Shown piece after piece: positions 33,625 through 42,114 of a stretch of 64,000 nt of DNA. Made by a program: the position numbers and the translations under genes. The notes beneath the pieces are model-generated. The model made no database searches. It had not been told where the DNA came from and saw nothing but the letters and a program-made list of their open reading frames with translations. Origin of the DNA: Dyadobacter fermentans DSM 18053 (GTDB taxonomy: Bacteria > Bacteroidota > Bacteroidia > Cytophagales > Spirosomataceae); contig NC_013037.1 in assembly GCF_000023125.1 (NCBI RefSeq), forward strand, positions 3,348,001-3,412,000, given 5' to 3'. How positions within the stretch are numbered: position 1 is the stretch's first letter; every line of letters starts with the position of its first letter.

Positions 33625-35256
33625 ATGTCTAAGAAAATATTTTTTGACACAGAAGCACGCGATAAAGTAAAACGCGGTGTGGACACCCTGGCTGACGCCG
33701 TTAAGGTTACATTGGGCCCACGTGGCCGTAACGTGGTAATCGACAAGAAATTCGGTTCTCCAAGCATCACAAAGGATGGTGTTACTGTTGCCAAAGAAAT
33801 CGATCTGAAAGATCCTATCGAAAACATGGGAGCTCAGCTGGTGAAAGAAGTGGCCTCCAAAACTGCTGATTCGGCAGGTGATGGTACTACTACTGCTACC
33901 GTTCTGGCACAGGCGATCTACTCGATCGGTGTAAAAAACGTAGCGGCTGGTGCTAACCCAATGGATCTGAAACGCGGTATCGACAAAGCCGTTTCAGTGA
34001 TCACAAAGGATCTGGAAGCTCAGAAAAAGAATATCTCTACTTCCAAAGAAATCGCGCAGGTGGCAACTATCTCTGCTAACCATGACGAGGAGATCGGTAA
34101 CATGATCGCCGAAGCGATGGAAAAAGTAGGTAAAGAAGGTGTTATCACCGTTGAAGAGGCTCGCGGAACTGAAACAGAAGTTAAAACTGTGGAAGGTATG
34201 CAGTTCGACCGCGGTTACCTGTCTCCATACTTCGTAACCAACACTGAGAAAATGGAAGCTGAACTGGAGCGTCCATTCATCCTGATCTCTGAGAAGAAAG
34301 TATCTTCTATGAAAGAGCTTCTTCCTGTGTTGGAAGCAGTTGCGCAAACCGGCCGTCCTTTGCTGATCCTTGCAGAAGACGTTGACGGAGAGGCGCTTGC
34401 TACATTGGTAGTAAACAAAATCCGCGGTGCATTGAAAGTAGCGGCTGTTAAAGCTCCTGGTTTCGGTGACCGTCGTAAAGCAATGCTGGAAGATATCGCG
34501 ATCATCACTGGCGGTACCGTTATCAGCGAAGAGCGTGGTTTCAAACTGGAAAACGCTACTTTGGACTACCTCGGTACTTGCGAAAAAGCGATTATCGACA
34601 AAGACAACACAACTTTGGTAAACGGTAGCGGTGCATCTGAAGACATTCAGGCACGTGTAAATCAAATCAAAGCGCAGATCGAAAACACTACATCTGACTA
34701 CGATCGCGAAAAATTGCAGGAGCGTCTTGCCAAATTGTCCGGCGGTGTAGCTATCCTTTACATCGGTGCTGCTACTGAGGTTGAGATGAAAGAGAAAAAA
34801 GACCGCGTTGACGATGCGCTTCACGCAACCCGCGCTGCGGTTGAAGAAGGTATCGTTGCAGGTGGTGGTGTAGCATTCATCCGCGCAACTGCTTCTCTCG
34901 ACGACCTGAAAGGTAACAACGACGACGAAACAACTGGTATCAACATCATCCGTGCTGCTTTGGAAGCTCCATTGCGCACGATCGTGTCTAACGCCGGCGG
35001 CGAGCCTTCAGTTGTGATCAATAAAGTGAAAGATGGTTCAGGTGCTTTCGGTTACAACGCGAAAGACAACACTTACCAAGACCTTCTTGAGGCTGGTATC
35101 ATCGATCCTAAGAAAGTATCTCGTCTGGCACTCGAAAACGCAGCATCTATCGCTGGTCTGTTGCTTACAACAGAATGCGTAATCGCTGACGAACCAGAAG
35201 AAGCTCCTGCGGCAGGTGGCCACGGCCACGGCGGCGGAATGGGCGGCATGATGTAA
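33625..35256 (+). CDS. groL: Chaperonin GroEL
   Basis: A 543-residue Hsp60. [13 protein letters not shown] and [11 protein letters not shown] form the ATP site. The apical domain includes [17 protein letters not shown] and the equatorial domain ends with [16 protein letters not shown], followed by a Gly/Met/His tail ([12 protein letters not shown]). This is normal length with all core motifs. Codons are strongly biased towards GCT, GGT, GTT and TCT compared with neighbouring genes, in line with very high expression. A strong terminator follows. Confidence 0.98.
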   Translation: MSKKIFFDTEARDKVKRGVDTLADAVKVTLGPRGRNVVIDKKFGSPSITKDGVTVAKEIDLKDPIENMGAQLVKEVASKTADSAGDGTTTATVLAQAIYSIGVKNVAAGANPMDLKRGIDKAVSVITKDLEAQKKNISTSKEIAQVATISANHDEEIGNMIAEAMEKVGKEGVITVEEARGTETEVKTVEGMQFDRGYLSPYFVTNTEKMEAELERPFILISEKKVSSMKELLPVLEAVAQTGRPLLILAEDVDGEALATLVVNKIRGALKVAAVKAPGFGDRRKAMLEDIAIITGGTVISEERGFKLENATLDYLGTCEKAIIDKDNTTLVNGSGASEDIQARVNQIKAQIENTTSDYDREKLQERLAKLSGGVAILYIGAATEVEMKEKKDRVDDALHATRAAVEEGIVAGGGVAFIRATASLDDLKGNNDDETTGINIIRAALEAPLRTIVSNAGGEPSVVINKVKDGSGAFGYNAKDNTYQDLLEAGIIDPKKVSRLALENAASIAGLLLTTECVIADEPEEAPAAGGHGHGGGMGGMM

Positions 35257-35284
35257 TCAAGCGTCCGTTTCTTCGGAAAATATA

Positions 35285-35320
35285 AAAAACGGGTTGTCAG
35301 GAAACTGGCAACCCGTTTTT
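35285..35320 (+). terminator. Rho-independent terminator of groESL
   Basis: CGGGTTGTCAG (35290-35300) pairs with CTGGCAACCCG (35305-35315), with one G-T wobble, around a GAAA loop. A runs before and T runs after extend the hairpin. It lies 28 bp after the groEL stop. Confidence 0.92.
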
Positions 35321-35324
35321 GTCT

Positions 35325-35617
35325 GGCCGCGGAGCGGCCTTCCGTTTATAGAATAGTATCTGTGATTTTGGTCAACGCGGCCACGGAGTGGCCTCCTGTT
35401 TGTAGAGCACGATGGCGAATTTATTGCCAAGGCCGCAGCGCGGCCTCCTGTTTATAGGAATGGCCGCGTAGCAAATCAGTTATCGTCTCCGTAGGAGACT
35501 CCTACCGGAGTCGGCGTTAACCCGCGATTGGAACGTTGCTATAAACAGGATTCTCCTCGCGGAGCGCCGCTGCATCTGTAATGCGATTTTCTATAAACAA
35601 GCCACTCCTACCGGAGT
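35325..35617. repeat. Cluster of GC-rich hairpins with CCTGTTTATAG tail
   Basis: At least five units occur. On the plus strand: GGCCGCGGAGCGGCC (35325-35339) with tail TCCGTTTATAG; GGCCACGGAGTGGCC (35379-35393) with TCCTGTTTGTAG; GGCCGCAGCGCGGCC (35431-35445) with TCCTGTTTATAG. In the opposite orientation: CTATAAACAGG (35539-35549) before CTCCTCGCGGAG (35553-35564), and CTATAAACAA (35591-35600) before ACTCCTACCGGAGT (35604-35617). Tail-less hairpins lie at 35487-35512. Stem changes are paired (GC to AT on both arms). The last hairpin abuts the stop codon of the LolD-like gene. Confidence 0.85.
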
Positions 35618-36288
35618 CAAACCGAATGCTGAATCATCAACCCGTCCTGCATTACCAAACGACGATCGGCCATTTCGGCCAGCTCTTCATTATGGGTCAC
35701 AATGATGAACGTCTGCCCCGTCTCGTCGCGCAGCTTGAAGAATAACTGATGCAAGTCCAATGCATTATGCGAATCCAGATTGCCGCTGGGTTCGTCGGCT
35801 AATACAATGGCAGGTTTGTTGAGCAATGCCCTGGCGACGGCTACGCGTTGCTGCTCACCGCCGGAAAGCTCCGATGGCAAATGATCCATCCGACCGCCTA
35901 GCCCTAGCAGTTCGAGCAGTTCTTTGGCACGAGCCTGGATGTCCTTTTCATTCACATTTCCGTTGATATAACCCGGCATACACACGTTTTCCAATGCGGT
36001 GAATTCCGCCAGGAGGTTATGGAACTGGAAAATGAAGCCGATCTTTTCATTACGGAAACGCGCGAGGTCTTTGTCCTTTTGGGTGAAGACATTAATGCCG
36101 TCGATGAACACTTCGCCCTGCTCCGGCCGGTCGAGCGTTCCGAGGATGTGGAGAAAGGTACTTTTACCCGCTCCCGACGGCCCGACGATGGCTACTACTT
36201 CCCCCTTTTTCACTTCGAGATCAATGCCTTTCAATACCTGCAATGAACCGTAAGTACGCCTGATCCCGCTCGCCCGAAGTAGCTCCAT
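35617..36288 (-). CDS. ABC transporter ATPase (LolD-like)
   Basis: A 223-residue ABC ATPase of the LolD/MacB/FtsE class. Walker A is GPSGAGKST (36-44), a Q-loop lies in [19 protein letters not shown], the signature is [15 protein letters not shown], and Walker B with its catalytic Glu is [13 protein letters not shown], followed by the switch His in VTHNEELA. The FQFHNLL...FTALENV region is typical of LolD, the ATPase that releases lipoproteins from the inner membrane. No permease gene is adjacent, as is common for Bacteroidota lolD. The assignment to LolD over other members is probable, not certain. It is divergent from sucC across 85 bp. Confidence 0.85.
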   Translation of the reverse strand: MELLRASGIRRTYGSLQVLKGIDLEVKKGEVVAIVGPSGAGKSTFLHILGTLDRPEQGEVFIDGINVFTQKDKDLARFRNEKIGFIFQFHNLLAEFTALENVCMPGYINGNVNEKDIQARAKELLELLGLGGRMDHLPSELSGGEQQRVAVARALLNKPAIVLADEPSGNLDSHNALDLHQLFFKLRDETGQTFIIVTHNEELAEMADRRLVMQDGLMIQHSV

Positions 36289-36339
36289 AATGAAAAGATA
36301 ATTGCGCCTAAAACGCGCCCGTTTTGATTAATTCCTTAA

Positions 36340-36368
36340 TTTGCCGTGAAAATACCAATTTACTTTTA
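36340..36368 (+). promoter_or_regulatory. Bacteroidota-type promoter for sucC
   Basis: TTTG (36340-36343) and TACTTTTA (36361-36368) are separated by 17 nt. The -7 box misses the final G of TAnnTTTG. The ATG of sucC at 36374 begins 5 bp later, so the leader would be very short or absent. Confidence 0.45.
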
Positions 36369-36373
36369 TACTC

Positions 36374-37597
36374 ATGAATATTCACGAATATCAAGGCAAA
36401 AGCGTTCTTAAAAAATACGGTGTGCGTATTCAGGAAGGCCTCGTAGCCGACACTCCGGATAAAGCTGTGGAGGTTGCACGTGAGCTCAGCCAGCAGACAG
36501 GCACCAAGTGGTATGTTGTAAAATCCCAGATCCACGCAGGTGGCCGCGGTAAAGGCCGCATCGTCGGCAGCGAACAGCGCGGTGTGGCATTGGCTAAGTC
36601 GGTTGAAGATGTCAGGACCATCTCCAACAACATCCTGGGCAAAGTATTGGTAACGCACCAAACCGGTGCAGAAGGCAAGCGAGTAAACAAAGTCCTGATC
36701 GCAGAAGACGTATACTACCCAGGCCCAAGCGAGCCGAAAGAATATTACCTGTCGATCCTGTTGGATCGCGGCAGAAACTGCAACGTGATCATGGCCAGCA
36801 CCGAAGGCGGTATGGACATCGAAGAAGTGGCAGAACGTACTCCCGAGAAAATCATCAAAGAATGGATCGATCCGAAAGTTGGATTGCAGCCGTTCCAGGC
36901 ACGTAAAGTGGCATTCGCGCTGGGCCTGGAAGGTGATGCGTTCAAGGAAATGGTGAAATTCATTTCTGCATTATACAGAGCTTACGCGGAAAGCGATTCG
37001 TCGATGTTCGAAATCAACCCGGTTTTGAAAACATCCGACAATAAAATCCTAGCCGTTGATGCCAAGGTGGATTTGGACGACAATGCATTGTACCGTCACC
37101 CTGAGCTGGCTGAAATGCGCGACACCAACGAAGAAGATCCTTTGGAAGTGGAAGCGGGTGCCAACAACCTGAACTACGTGAAACTGGACGGAAACGTGGG
37201 TTGTATGGTAAATGGAGCCGGTCTCGCGATGGCTACCATGGACTTGATCAAACTGTCGGGCGGTGAGCCTGCCAACTTCCTCGACGTAGGCGGTGGCGCG
37301 AACGCACGTACGGTAGAAGCAGGTTTCCGTATCATCCTGAAAGATCCGAACGTAAAAGCGATCCTGATCAACATCTTCGGCGGTATCGTTCGCTGCGACC
37401 GTGTTGCTGCGGGTGTGGTAGAAGCTTACAAAGCGATCGGCGAAATTCCAGTGCCGATCATCGTTCGTCTGCAAGGCACCAACGCCGAAGAAGGCGCCCG
37501 CATCATCAACGAATCCGGCCTGAAAGTATATTCAGCGATCGAATTCAAAGAAGCTGCGGCGAAGGTTTCAGAGGTTTTGGCTGAGCTGGGCGTTTAA
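36374..37597 (+). CDS. sucC: Succinyl-CoA ligase (ADP-forming) beta subunit
   Basis: A 407-residue ATP-grasp enzyme of the TCA cycle that makes succinate and ATP from succinyl-Co[18 protein letters not shown] is the canonical N-terminus. [12 protein letters not shown] contacts nucleotide, [11 protein letters not shown] and [16 protein letters not shown] bind Mg-ATP, and the ligase domain shows [15 protein letters not shown] and [10 protein letters not shown], with [15 protein letters not shown] near the end. The partner sucD is not adjacent. Length and motifs are complete. A terminator that also belongs to the intergenic hairpin family follows. Confidence 0.97.
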   Translation: MNIHEYQGKSVLKKYGVRIQEGLVADTPDKAVEVARELSQQTGTKWYVVKSQIHAGGRGKGRIVGSEQRGVALAKSVEDVRTISNNILGKVLVTHQTGAEGKRVNKVLIAEDVYYPGPSEPKEYYLSILLDRGRNCNVIMASTEGGMDIEEVAERTPEKIIKEWIDPKVGLQPFQARKVAFALGLEGDAFKEMVKFISALYRAYAESDSSMFEINPVLKTSDNKILAVDAKVDLDDNALYRHPELAEMRDTNEEDPLEVEAGANNLNYVKLDGNVGCMVNGAGLAMATMDLIKLSGGEPANFLDVGGGANARTVEAGFRIILKDPNVKAILINIFGGIVRCDRVAAGVVEAYKAIGEIPVPIIVRLQGTNAEEGARIINESGLKVYSAIEFKEAAAKVSEVLAELGV

Positions 37598-37608
37598 GAA
37601 GCAATTGC

Positions 37609-37647
37609 CTATAAACGAGAGGGTAGCCGTTCAGGCTACCCTTTTTT
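37609..37647 (+). terminator. sucC terminator that matches the intergenic hairpin family
   Basis: GGGTAGCC (37621-37628) pairs with GGCTACCC (37634-37641) around GTTCA, followed by six T residues: a normal intrinsic terminator. It is preceded directly by CTATAAACGAGA (37609-37620), the same tail that precedes the hairpins at 41132 (CTATAAACGGGA) and 41079. It appears to be a repeat-family copy acting as a terminator. Confidence 0.8.
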
Positions 37648-37650
37648 GCT

Positions 37651-37683
37651 TTTGCCGAATACATAAATAAATCTATATTTTTG
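37651..37683 (+). promoter_or_regulatory. Bacteroidota-type promoter for the HEPN/MNT pair
   Basis: TTTG (37651-37654) and TATTTTTG (37676-37683) are both perfect boxes, with a 21-nt spacer. The first ATG of the HEPN gene (37687) lies only 3 bp after the -7 box, so translation from it would need a leaderless transcript. Confidence 0.6.
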
Positions 37684-37686
37684 TAA

Positions 37687-38094
37687 ATGGACGAAGCTAC
37701 TTTCGACAAAGACAAAGTGATGGCGTATTGGGTCCAAAGCTCGGACGAGGACTTTGAAACCATGCTGGTGATGTTCAACAGCCGTCGACATGCATGGAGT
37801 CTGTTTGTCGGACATTTGATGATTGAGAAGCTGCTGAAAGCGTTGTTTGTAAAAGTCAACAATGCGTTTCCGCCCTTTACACATAATTTGTTAAGGCTTG
37901 CCGAAAAAAGCAATATGGAACTGACCGAAGAAAATAAACTGTTTCTAGTGTCAGTTACCGCCTTCAATATCAATGGGAGGTATGACGATTATAAAATGAG
38001 CTTCCAGAAGACTTGCACACCGGACTTTACCAATGCATGGGTTGAAAAGCTGAAAGAAAACAGGTTATGGATCAAGGAATTAATCAATCAATAG
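37687..38094 (+). CDS. HEPN-domain protein of a HEPN/MNT pair
   Basis: A 135-residue helical protein. YWVQSSDEDFETMLVMFNSRRHAWSLF, then HLMIEKLLKALFV, is the classic HEPN first helix pair; FTHNLLRLAE and NGRYDDYK fit the later helices. The RNase motif R-x4-6-H at the C-terminal helix, found in HepT-type toxins, is not visible. A 38-codon-internal start (ATG at 37720, MAYWVQSS) is an alternative that would leave a normal leader. The gene overlaps the MNT gene by 28 bp. HEPN/MNT pairs form toxin-antitoxin or nucleotide-modifying modules; whether this one is toxic is open. Confidence 0.85.
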   Translation: MDEATFDKDKVMAYWVQSSDEDFETMLVMFNSRRHAWSLFVGHLMIEKLLKALFVKVNNAFPPFTHNLLRLAEKSNMELTEENKLFLVSVTAFNINGRYDDYKMSFQKTCTPDFTNAWVEKLKENRLWIKELINQ

Positions 38095-38396
38095 CGCGTT
38101 TTGTCGCTTCGGCTTCGAAAAACCAGCCAGGCCTGGTGGCCGCCTACCTCTTTGGTTCTTATGCGCGAAATGATTTCCGGCCCGAAAGCGACATTGATAT
38201 TGCCTTAGTGATCGATAAATTAAATGATAGCGAGCGCTTTGACACGCAGGTCAGACTCATGATGCTGGCTTCCCAATTCGATTCCAGGATCGAACCGCAT
38301 CCTATTTCCAAGCAGGACTTAATGTCTACCAGCAATCCATTTGCAGCGGAAATCCTGAAAAACGGCATTGAATTCGAACTCCGCCCATCAGCCTAA
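38067..38396 (+). CDS. Minimal nucleotidyltransferase (MntA-like)
   Basis: A 109-residue nucleotidyltransferase with the complete GS-x10-DxD catalytic motif (FGSYARNDFRPESDIDIAL, about residues 30-48). This is the motif of MntA proteins, which AMPylate and silence their HEPN partners. It overlaps the HEPN gene by 28 bp and is surely cotranslated. The C-terminal SNPFAAEILKNGIEF is typical of the family. Its 3' end overlaps the convergent permease gene by 9 bp. Silencing of the neighbouring HEPN is inferred from the family; the usual target Tyr motif in the partner is not evident. Confidence 0.85.
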   Translation: MDQGINQSIARFVASASKNQPGLVAAYLFGSYARNDFRPESDIDIALVIDKLNDSERFDTQVRLMMLASQFDSRIEPHPISKQDLMSTSNPFAAEILKNGIEFELRPSA

Positions 38397-39722
38397 AATC
38401 CAATACAAAACCATCGTAGCCCCAAAACTCACAACACCCTGCAACCCCGTGAGCACGGTGTGCGTGCGGTAGGTGTCTTTGGCGGAGATGCCAGTGAATT
38501 GCGACACGACCCAGAACCAGGCGTCGTTCGTGTGCGAGACGATCATGGCACCGCTTCCTACGGCCATGACGACCAGCGTTATTTGAACCGGCGTTACAAA
38601 ACCGAGGGAGGCGAGCAATGGTGCCAGAATGCTGGTAGTGAGTACCATCGCAGAAGTCGTTGATCCTTGTGCTGTTTTGAAAAAAATGGCGATCAGAAAT
38701 GCGATCACGAGCAGATAAGCACCGGACATTTCGTTGTGCAGCAGCCATTCGCTTACCATATCTTTCAATGTAGTTTCTTTTAGAATCGCGCCGAATGCGC
38801 CTCCTGCGCCTACGAGCACAAGCGTGGTGCCGCAATGCTCAATGCCGCTTTTGAAACATTCCATCATGCGCTGGGAAGCATTCGCAGGAAATAAGGAATA
38901 GCTGAAAAATATCGCCAGCAGGAACGATACCAGCGGACTTCCCAGGAAGTTTAACCATCGCGTCAGTTCTTCCGGGAAATGCAGGATTTTGGCAAAAGAA
39001 GCCAGCGTAATGAGCAGGATAGGCAGCACAATGGGCATGAACGCCTTCCAGGCCGGCGGCAGCAAGTGTTCGTCAATCATTTTCGGTTCCTCAACGGCCG
39101 CGTCGTCCACCAGCTGCAAGTTATGCGCATATTTCCCCGCAAACCAGGTCGACAGGAAAAGGCTGGGAATGGAAACGATGAGCCCGATCAGGATTACTAA
39201 TCCAATGGAATCCGGAATGCCGAGGTTACCGGCAGCGGACAGTGGCCCCGGCGTGGGTGGTACCAATGTATGGGTAGCGAATAAGCCGCCGGATAGCGAT
39301 AATGCAATGGTAGCCAGTGGCTTGCCGATACGTTTCGCGACAATCTGGTTTAGTTTATGCAAAATAATAAACCCTGAATCGCAGAACACCGGAATGCCTA
39401 CAATGCCGCCGATGACCGACATCGCAAGTGCAGGCCGCTTCTCACCGAACAGCTTCAAGATCACATCCGCTACCTTGATCGCCGCACCGGATTTGTCCAG
39501 TATCGCGCCGATAACGCAGCCTAGAATGACCATCAGTCCAATCTTGGACATTAACTCGCCAAAACCTTTACCGATCGTCTCAGCCAATTTATCAATCGGC
39601 AAACCGGCGAATACTCCGACACCGAGCGCCGCCAGCAGCAGCCCCACCAGCGGATGCATTTTCAAAACCGTCGAACTGAGGACAATAAAGGCAATAGCGG
39701 CCAGTACGATCACAAATATCAT
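38388..39722 (-). CDS. GntP-family gluconate/sugar-acid:H+ symporter
   Basis: A 444-residue polytopic inner-membrane permease with at least 12 hydrophobic segments. HPLVGLLLAALGVGVFAGLP near the N-terminus, GFGELMSKIGLMVILGCVIG, the long LATHTLVPPTPGPLSAAGNLG loop and the C-terminal VSHTNDAWFWVVSQFTG are GntP hallmarks. The family imports gluconate and related sugar or hydroxy acids with protons. The gene lies 8 bp downstream of a secreted esterase in the same direction, so the two probably work on the same compound. The substrate is not determinable from sequence. Confidence 0.92.
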   Translation of the reverse strand: MIFVIVLAAIAFIVLSSTVLKMHPLVGLLLAALGVGVFAGLPIDKLAETIGKGFGELMSKIGLMVILGCVIGAILDKSGAAIKVADVILKLFGEKRPALAMSVIGGIVGIPVFCDSGFIILHKLNQIVAKRIGKPLATIALSLSGGLFATHTLVPPTPGPLSAAGNLGIPDSIGLVILIGLIVSIPSLFLSTWFAGKYAHNLQLVDDAAVEEPKMIDEHLLPPAWKAFMPIVLPILLITLASFAKILHFPEELTRWLNFLGSPLVSFLLAIFFSYSLFPANASQRMMECFKSGIEHCGTTLVLVGAGGAFGAILKETTLKDMVSEWLLHNEMSGAYLLVIAFLIAIFFKTAQGSTTSAMVLTTSILAPLLASLGFVTPVQITLVVMAVGSGAMIVSHTNDAWFWVVSQFTGISAKDTYRTHTVLTGLQGVVSFGATMVLYWILG

Positions 39723-39730
39723 GGGTGCCG

Positions 39731-40879
39731 CTATAAAAGTTGAAGCACCGCTTCGTCGCCCATCACCGCATTGGCTGGACGCGGGTGACTGTTGTCGAAC
39801 ACGGCCAGGTCTTTTTGTTCCAGGACTTTCGCCGGCTCTTCGTCGATTTGCCCGTCGCGGGTGACCGCTTTCAGGTCGAGGTCGAGATGCTTGGCCATGA
39901 ATGCATACATTGCCTTGCGCTTCGACGGGCCGTAATCGTGCTTTTCGTCGGCCAGATGGACGGCTTCGAGGTTGTCCTTCGCATTATAAAGCGCGTAAAT
40001 CTTCTGCATGAAAGGATATTCCACTTCCGGCGTGTTTTTGGTCCAGTCGCCGCCGTCGGAAATCATGATCATCGGACGGGGAGCGGTTAATGCGGCTATT
40101 TCTACATTATTGGTTTGATAATTGCCTTTTTTATGGATCGGCAGTCCGCTTTCGCACACGCAGCCACCGAAGAAATAGGAAGACACCATCACCACCGGCA
40201 CCGACACCTTCACGCGGTTATCCAGTGCGGCCAGCAGGAACGTCTGCGTTCCCCCACCCGACTCGCCCGTGCAGGCAACGCGCTTCGGATCCACGCCCGG
40301 GATGGACAGCAGGAAATCCAGCGAGCGGATGCTGTTGATCGTCTGCAATTTCAATGCTTTGGCCATTTTGTGCCCGCATTGTTTGGCATCGCCCTGGCCT
40401 ACCATGTCCCACACAAACACGATCGCGCCCATACGTGCGAGCGTCGCGCAGCGCTTCTGCGTCTGCTCGCGGAAGCGCCCGTGCGGGTTCTCGCCATGCC
40501 CGTGCGGCGCAAGAATCGCGGCGTAAGATTTCTGCTGCTTTGTCGGCCGGTACAAATTGCCGGTGACGTAAATGCCCGGCATGCTTTCGAATGCGACATT
40601 CTCGATGGTATAACCGTCCATTTCCTTTTTGGAATGGATAATTGGTTTGGAAGCCGGCTTTTCGGGTAATGTTTGCAAATCCATTCCGTTCCGGATCTGC
40701 TGGCGGATTTCCGCGGCACGGGCTTCCCATTCCACTTTGGATGCCGGGACGTGGCTATCGAGGAATGCTTTGCCCTGTTCTTCTGTAAAGTGTGCGCCTT
40801 GGCAAAGTTCGGCTTGCTGGGCGAATGATGTGGATGCGAGGCCCAGCAGGCCTGCGAGTATGGTATATCGGATTTTCAT
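39731..40879 (-). CDS. Secreted alpha/beta-hydrolase (acetyl xylan esterase-like)
   Basis: A 382-residue protein with a signal peptide (about 1-20, LASTSFAQ). The nucleophile elbow is GESGGG (Ser about 207), an oxyanion-type HGHGENPHG lies before it, and candidate acid and His residues are in SDGGDW (about 275) and DEKHDYGPSK (His about 314). The fold is that of dienelactone-hydrolase or acetyl-xylan-esterase-like enzymes. It is the first gene of a two-gene unit with the GntP permease 8 bp downstream. A plausible role is releasing a sugar acid or lactone in the periplasm for the permease to import (inference). Confidence 0.8.
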   Translation of the reverse strand: MKIRYTILAGLLGLASTSFAQQAELCQGAHFTEEQGKAFLDSHVPASKVEWEARAAEIRQQIRNGMDLQTLPEKPASKPIIHSKKEMDGYTIENVAFESMPGIYVTGNLYRPTKQQKSYAAILAPHGHGENPHGRFREQTQKRCATLARMGAIVFVWDMVGQGDAKQCGHKMAKALKLQTINSIRSLDFLLSIPGVDPKRVACTGESGGGTQTFLLAALDNRVKVSVPVVMVSSYFFGGCVCESGLPIHKKGNYQTNNVEIAALTAPRPMIMISDGGDWTKNTPEVEYPFMQKIYALYNAKDNLEAVHLADEKHDYGPSKRKAMYAFMAKHLDLDLKAVTRDGQIDEEPAKVLEQKDLAVFDNSHPRPANAVMGDEAVLQLL

Positions 40880-40946
40880 AGAAATTGCGGTTTTTTCAGA
40901 AAAGCAAAGCAGTTACAGAGATTACTGTTACAATACCCTTATAATT

Positions 40947-41158
40947 GGCCCGAAGGGCCATCCTGTTTGTAGTAAAACAGGTTACCGTATGCGAGTTTTC
41001 CACCCCAGCGGGGTATCCTGCATCATTGCGAAAGGAGGCCCCTCCGGGGCCAAACCGTGGATAATGCAATCGGATTTGCTATAAACAGGAGGCCCCTCCG
41101 GGCCAAACCGTGGATGACACGATCGGGGTTCCTATAAACGGGACGCCCCGCCGGGGCG
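40947..41158. repeat. Second cluster of GC-rich hairpins with CCTGTTTATAG tail
   Basis: Five units sit in the 287-bp gap. Plus orientation: GGCCCGAAGGGCC (40947-40959) with TCCTGTTTGTAG; ACCCCAGCGGGGT (41002-41014) with a short ATCCTG tail; GGCCCCTCCGGGGCC (41037-41051). Opposite orientation: CTATAAACAGGA (41079-41090) before GGCCCCTCCGGGCC (41091-41104), and CTATAAACGGGA (41132-41143) before CGCCCCGCCGGGGCG (41144-41158). Copies at 41037 and 41091 also share AAACCGTGGAT after the hairpin. The same tail occurs at 35.3-35.6 kb and 37.6 kb. Confidence 0.85.
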
Positions 41159-41166
41159 GAACGATG

Positions 41167-42069
41167 CTACTCCGCGTTTGCCTCCCGCAGACCTACCGGA
41201 ATGGCGATGCGAACGTAGCTGGGTAATATCACCGCTTCCAGCTCTTTTACGAGCCCTTTATATTCCCCGTCGATCTGGAAATGCGCTGCTTTTTCTACGC
41301 ATTCGATTTTTGCCTTTTCTACTGAGATCACTTTCATGATTTCGGGATTGAAATCGGTGCTGCCGGCGAGAATTTTGGCGGTTTCGATGAAATCGAGCTT
41401 TTTGGCAATTACCAGCTCGAAAAAGCCGTCGCACATGTCGCCAATCGGGTTGATACTTACACCCGTGCCGTATTTTTGGGCATTGGCGATGATCACGATC
41501 AGCGCTTCGGTTTCCAGCACTTCGTCGCCGGCGGTGATCCTGACTTCGAAGTTCTCGTGTTCGCTCAGCGTCCTCAGCATTTCCCGTGCATAGCCGAGCT
41601 TGCCGCGGGTGTCGCTGTCTTCGTAGTTTTTGACCAGCAATGCATTTAACCCGATGTCTGCGAGATGCAGACTGATTTCCCCATTGATCGACACCGCGTC
41701 GATGGCGGAAACTTCGCCATTGAATGCTACTTCCAGCGCCTGGTCGATGGAGCCCGACAGTCCGAAATCGACCGAAAGGCCATTGGCCGATCCCGCCGGG
41801 ATAATGCAAAGTATCGCCTCGGTGCCATGCAATGCCTGCGCTACCATGGAGATCGTGCCATCGCCGCCCGCTACCAGCACGCGCTCCGGCCTGATATTTT
41901 CAACCATTTCGCGGATGGTCTGCTGGTCGTCCTCGCCGGTGGTGTTGTAAATGCGCAGGTCGCAGCCCTCGGATTCCGATTTTTCAATAACCCTTTCAAA
42001 AATTACATCCTTGTTCACGTCCCCGGAAATGGGATTTACTACCAGCAAAACTTTCGGTTGTGAAGACAT
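41167..42069 (-). CDS. Diacylglycerol/lipid kinase (DagK/YegS family)
   Basis: A 300-residue member of the diacylglycerol kinase catalytic family. VVNPISGD (about 10-17) opens the nucleotide domain, GGDGTISMVAQAL (68-80) is the signature loop, and IIPAGSANGLSVDFG (about 89-103) follows. The C-terminal beta-sandwich ends near GEYKGLVKELEAVILPSYVRI. The family phosphorylates diacylglycerol or related lipids with ATP at the membrane surface; exact lipid specificity varies. It diverges from an App1-type phosphatase gene across only 45 bp, which suggests paired control of phosphatidate and diacylglycerol. Confidence 0.9.
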   Translation of the reverse strand: MSSQPKVLLVVNPISGDVNKDVIFERVIEKSESEGCDLRIYNTTGEDDQQTIREMVENIRPERVLVAGGDGTISMVAQALHGTEAILCIIPAGSANGLSVDFGLSGSIDQALEVAFNGEVSAIDAVSINGEISLHLADIGLNALLVKNYEDSDTRGKLGYAREMLRTLSEHENFEVRITAGDEVLETEALIVIIANAQKYGTGVSINPIGDMCDGFFELVIAKKLDFIETAKILAGSTDFNPEIMKVISVEKAKIECVEKAAHFQIDGEYKGLVKELEAVILPSYVRIAIPVGLREANAE

Positions 42070-42114
42070 ATTCGATAAATTAGGGACCTGATGTCGTAGA
42101 GGATAAAGATAGTT

